From assembly GCA_026982585.1 (NCBI GenBank), contig JALSGW010000035.1:1-6309 (forward strand): a stretch of DNA of 6,309 nt, in the 5' to 3' direction. The position numbers and the translations under genes were made by a program. Positions 4,624 to 6,309 of the stretch are shown here, piece after piece. Below the pieces are notes generated by a model. It searched no databases. It was not told where the DNA came from and saw only the letters and a list, made by a program, of their open reading frames with translations. Origin of the DNA: Alphaproteobacteria bacterium (GTDB lineage Bacteria > Pseudomonadota > Alphaproteobacteria > Geminicoccales > Geminicoccaceae). How positions within the stretch are numbered: the first letter of the stretch is position 1; each line of letters starts with the position of its first letter.

Positions 4624-5847
4624 TCAGCGGGAATCGCGCGGGCCGCGCTCGGCGGCCCGGGCCAAGGCCGCGAGGCCGGGCAGCGTCTTGCCCTCGATGA
4701 ATTCGAGGAAGGCGCCGCCCGCGGTGGAGACGTAGCCGAATTGGTCGAGCACGGCGGCCTTGGCCAGCGCCGCCACGGTGTCGCCGCCGCCGGCCACGCT
4801 CTCGAGCCGGCCCTTTCGGGTGAGTTCCGCGACCGTCCGCGCCACCTCCACCGTGGCCCGCTCGAAGGGCGGCACCTCGAAGGCGCCGAGCGGCCCGTTC
4901 CACAACAGCGTCCGCACCTCACCGAGACGGCTCTGGATGCGGCGCACGCTCTCGGGGCCGAGGTCGAGGACCATCTCCCGCTCGCCGACCTCCGCGACCG
5001 CCACCGTGCGGGTCGGCGCATGCGGACGCAATTCCTCCGCCACCACCGCATCCACCGGAAGCATCAGCTGGCAGCCGCGCTCCGCCGCCCCGGCCAGGAT
5101 CTCCCGGGCGGTGGCCACCATCTCCCGTTCCACGAGCGAGCGGCCGAGGTTCAGTCCCTGTGCGGCGAGAAAGGTGTTGGCCATGCCGCCGCCGAGCACG
5201 AGCACATCCACCCGCGCGGTGAGATGGTCCAGCACGGCCAGTTTGGTGGACACCTTGGCGCCCCCCACGAGGGCCGCGGTGGGGCGCCGGGCTCCGCCCA
5301 GCACCCGCTCGAGCGCCCGCACCTCGGCCTCGAGCAGCCGGCCGGCGTAGGCGGGAAGGCGGTCCGCGAGACCGGTGATGGAGGCGTGGGCGCGGTGCGA
5401 GCAGGAAAAGGCGTCGTTGACGTAGACTTCGCCGAGCTCGGCGAGGGCGGCCGCGAAGTCGGGATCGTTCCGTTCCTCGCCGGGATGAAAGCGCAGGTTC
5501 TCGAGCAGCGCCACCTCCCCGTCGCCGAGCCCCTCCACCACGGTGCGGGCCGCCGGCCCGACGCAGTCCTCGCCGAAGGCCACCGGCCGCGCGAGCACCG
5601 CCTCCAACACCGGCGCCACCGGCCGCAGCGACATGGCCGGCTGGCGGCGGCCCTTGGGGCGGCCGAAGTGGGACAGCACCACCACCCGCGCCCCGCCCCG
5701 GCACAGTTCGAGCAGGGTCGCCGCCGCCCGTTCGATGCGGGTGGCGTCCGTGATCTCCCCGTCCTGCATCGGCACGTTGAAGTCCACCCGCACCAGCACC
5801 CGGCGTCCCTTGGGCGCGAGCCGATCGAGGGTGAGGAATGGGGCCAT
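4624..5847 (-). CDS. pgk: Phosphoglycerate kinase
   Basis: A 407-residue two-domain monomeric kinase, normal family length, that interconverts 1,3-bisphosphoglycerate + ADP and 3-phosphoglycerate + ATP in glycolysis, gluconeogenesis and the Calvin cycle. N-domain substrate motifs are VRVDFNVPM (19-27) with Asp22 and Asn24, Arg38, SHFGRPKG (59-66) with His60 and Arg63, ENLRFHPGEE (116-125) with Arg119, and DAFSCSHRAHAS (145-156) with Arg152. C-domain nucleotide motifs are GGAKVSTKL (195-203) with Lys198 and Lys202, LGGGMANTFL (218-227), WNGPLGAFE (316-324), GGGDTVAA (353-360) and STAGGAFLEF (374-383). No key residue is missing. ATG 5847 is preceded by GGGAG and GAGG, and the gap stop TGA lies inside this ribosome binding region 4 nt upstream, implying translational coupling. 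The upstream open-frame extension to 6048 only shadows gap. Confidence 0.97.
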   Translation of the reverse strand: MAPFLTLDRLAPKGRRVLVRVDFNVPMQDGEITDATRIERAAATLLELCRGGARVVVLSHFGRPKGRRQPAMSLRPVAPVLEAVLARPVAFGEDCVGPAARTVVEGLGDGEVALLENLRFHPGEERNDPDFAAALAELGEVYVNDAFSCSHRAHASITGLADRLPAYAGRLLEAEVRALERVLGGARRPTAALVGGAKVSTKLAVLDHLTARVDVLVLGGGMANTFLAAQGLNLGRSLVEREMVATAREILAGAAERGCQLMLPVDAVVAEELRPHAPTRTVAVAEVGEREMVLDLGPESVRRIQSRLGEVRTLLWNGPLGAFEVPPFERATVEVARTVAELTRKGRLESVAGGGDTVAALAKAAVLDQFGYVSTAGGAFLEFIEGKTLPGLAALARAAERGPRDSR

Positions 5848-5851
5848 GGCC

Positions 5852-6309
5852 TCAGCTCCCGCCGAAGTGGCGCGCCACGTCCAGCATGCGGTTGGAAAAG
5901 CCCCACTCGTTGTCGTACCAGGAGGCGATGCGCACCAGACGGCGCTCCAGCACCTTGATGGAGGCGAGGTCGACGATGGAGCTCGCCGGATGGCCGTTGA
6001 AGTCCATGGAGACCAGGGGCTCGCGGTGGTAGGCGAGCACGCCCGCAAGCGGCCCCCGGGCGGCCTCGACGATCGCCGCCTCCACCTCCTCCGCGTCCAC
6101 CTCCCGTCCCGGCACGAAGGTGAGGTCGACCAGGCTCACATTCGCGCAGGGCACCCGGATCGCCACCCCGTCGAGCTTGCCCTGGAGCTCCGGCAGCACG
6201 AGCCCCACCGCCCGCGCCGCGCCGGTGGAGGTGGGGATCATGTTGAGCGCCGCCGCCCGCGCCCGGCGCAGGTCCTTGTGCACCACGTCGAGGATCCGCT
6301 GGTCGTTGG
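5852..6309 (-). CDS. gap: Type I glyceraldehyde-3-phosphate dehydrogenase, C-terminal fragment (5' end outside window)
   Basis: The last 151 codons of a gene that begins beyond the right edge. It starts NDQRILDVVHKDLRRARAAA, continues NMIPTSTGAARAVGLVLPEL and KLDGVAIRVP, and ends SMDFNGHPASSIVD (Mg-independent catalytic-domain core) and WYDNEWGFSNRMLD. These are the catalytic-domain motifs of class I GAPDH. The Thr-Gly-Ala-Ala segment and the Arg of the RVP motif contribute to the phosphate sites, and the NEWGFSNR segment contains the conserved Asn near the cofactor. The active-site Cys (SCTTNC) and the NAD(P) fold are upstream and unseen, so cofactor preference and completeness cannot be judged. 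After RVP the sequence is CANVSLVDLTF where many relatives have TPNVS. Erythrose-4-phosphate dehydrogenase (Epd) is a close relative, but the pgk neighbour and the SMDFNG/WYDNEWGFS wording favour GAPDH. It is transcribed with pgk. Confidence 0.93.
   Translation of the reverse strand, partial: NDQRILDVVHKDLRRARAAALNMIPTSTGAARAVGLVLPELQGKLDGVAIRVPCANVSLVDLTFVPGREVDAEEVEAAIVEAARGPLAGVLAYHREPLVSMDFNGHPASSIVDLASIKVLERRLVRIASWYDNEWGFSNRMLDVARHFGGS

Noticed and set aside
4741..5958. 405-codon + strand open frame over pgk
   Set aside because: Exact antisense shadow of phosphoglycerate kinase, whose motifs are complete on the - strand.

Overview
The window is GC-rich chromosomal DNA (about 70% GC by eye) with densely packed housekeeping and central-carbon genes. 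The gene set points to a proteobacterium, most likely an alphaproteobacterium. It has a COQ9-family ubiquinone protein, a malyl-CoA thioesterase-like CoA ester lyase, a phosphoglycerate kinase with the wording SHFGRPKG and DAFSCSHRAHAS, and a GAPDH ending in WYDNEWGFSNRMLD. This placement is inferred from protein features and was not tested by a search.

Left arm, + strand (2-2127): the C-terminal end of an AmmeMemoRadiSam-type radical SAM enzyme (amrS), then a COQ9-family protein, then a class I/II PLP-dependent aminotransferase. The gaps are 12 and 8 nt, so the three probably form one operon. It closes at a clear intrinsic terminator (2286-2318), after a 158-nt 3' region that holds two further stable hairpins.

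Right arm, - strand (6309 down to 2380): the C-terminal half of glyceraldehyde-3-phosphate dehydrogenase (gap), phosphoglycerate kinase (pgk, 4 nt after gap), a 592-nt stretch without a credible protein gene, ribulose-phosphate 3-epimerase (rpe), and a CoA ester lyase resembling (3S)-malyl-CoA thioesterase. gap and pgk carry out the triose-phosphate/3-phosphoglycerate steps of glycolysis, gluconeogenesis or the Calvin cycle. rpe links these to pentose phosphates. The lyase-family enzyme would act on malyl-CoA, as in the ethylmalonyl-CoA pathway or related C2/C1 routes. The two arms converge between 2128 and 2379.

The least explained part is the pgk-rpe intergenic region (4032-4623). Read on the - strand it contains a palindromic element with 12-bp arms, a GCAA-tetraloop hairpin, a 13-bp stem that is complete only when G-U pairs on the - strand are allowed, a possible three-way junction, and a strong intrinsic terminator whose T-tract ends 36 nt before the rpe start codon. 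This fits either a structured, attenuated rpe leader or a small non-coding RNA gene. I could not match it to a known RNA family from memory. I see no CRISPR array, tRNA, rRNA, transposase, phage gene or defence system.
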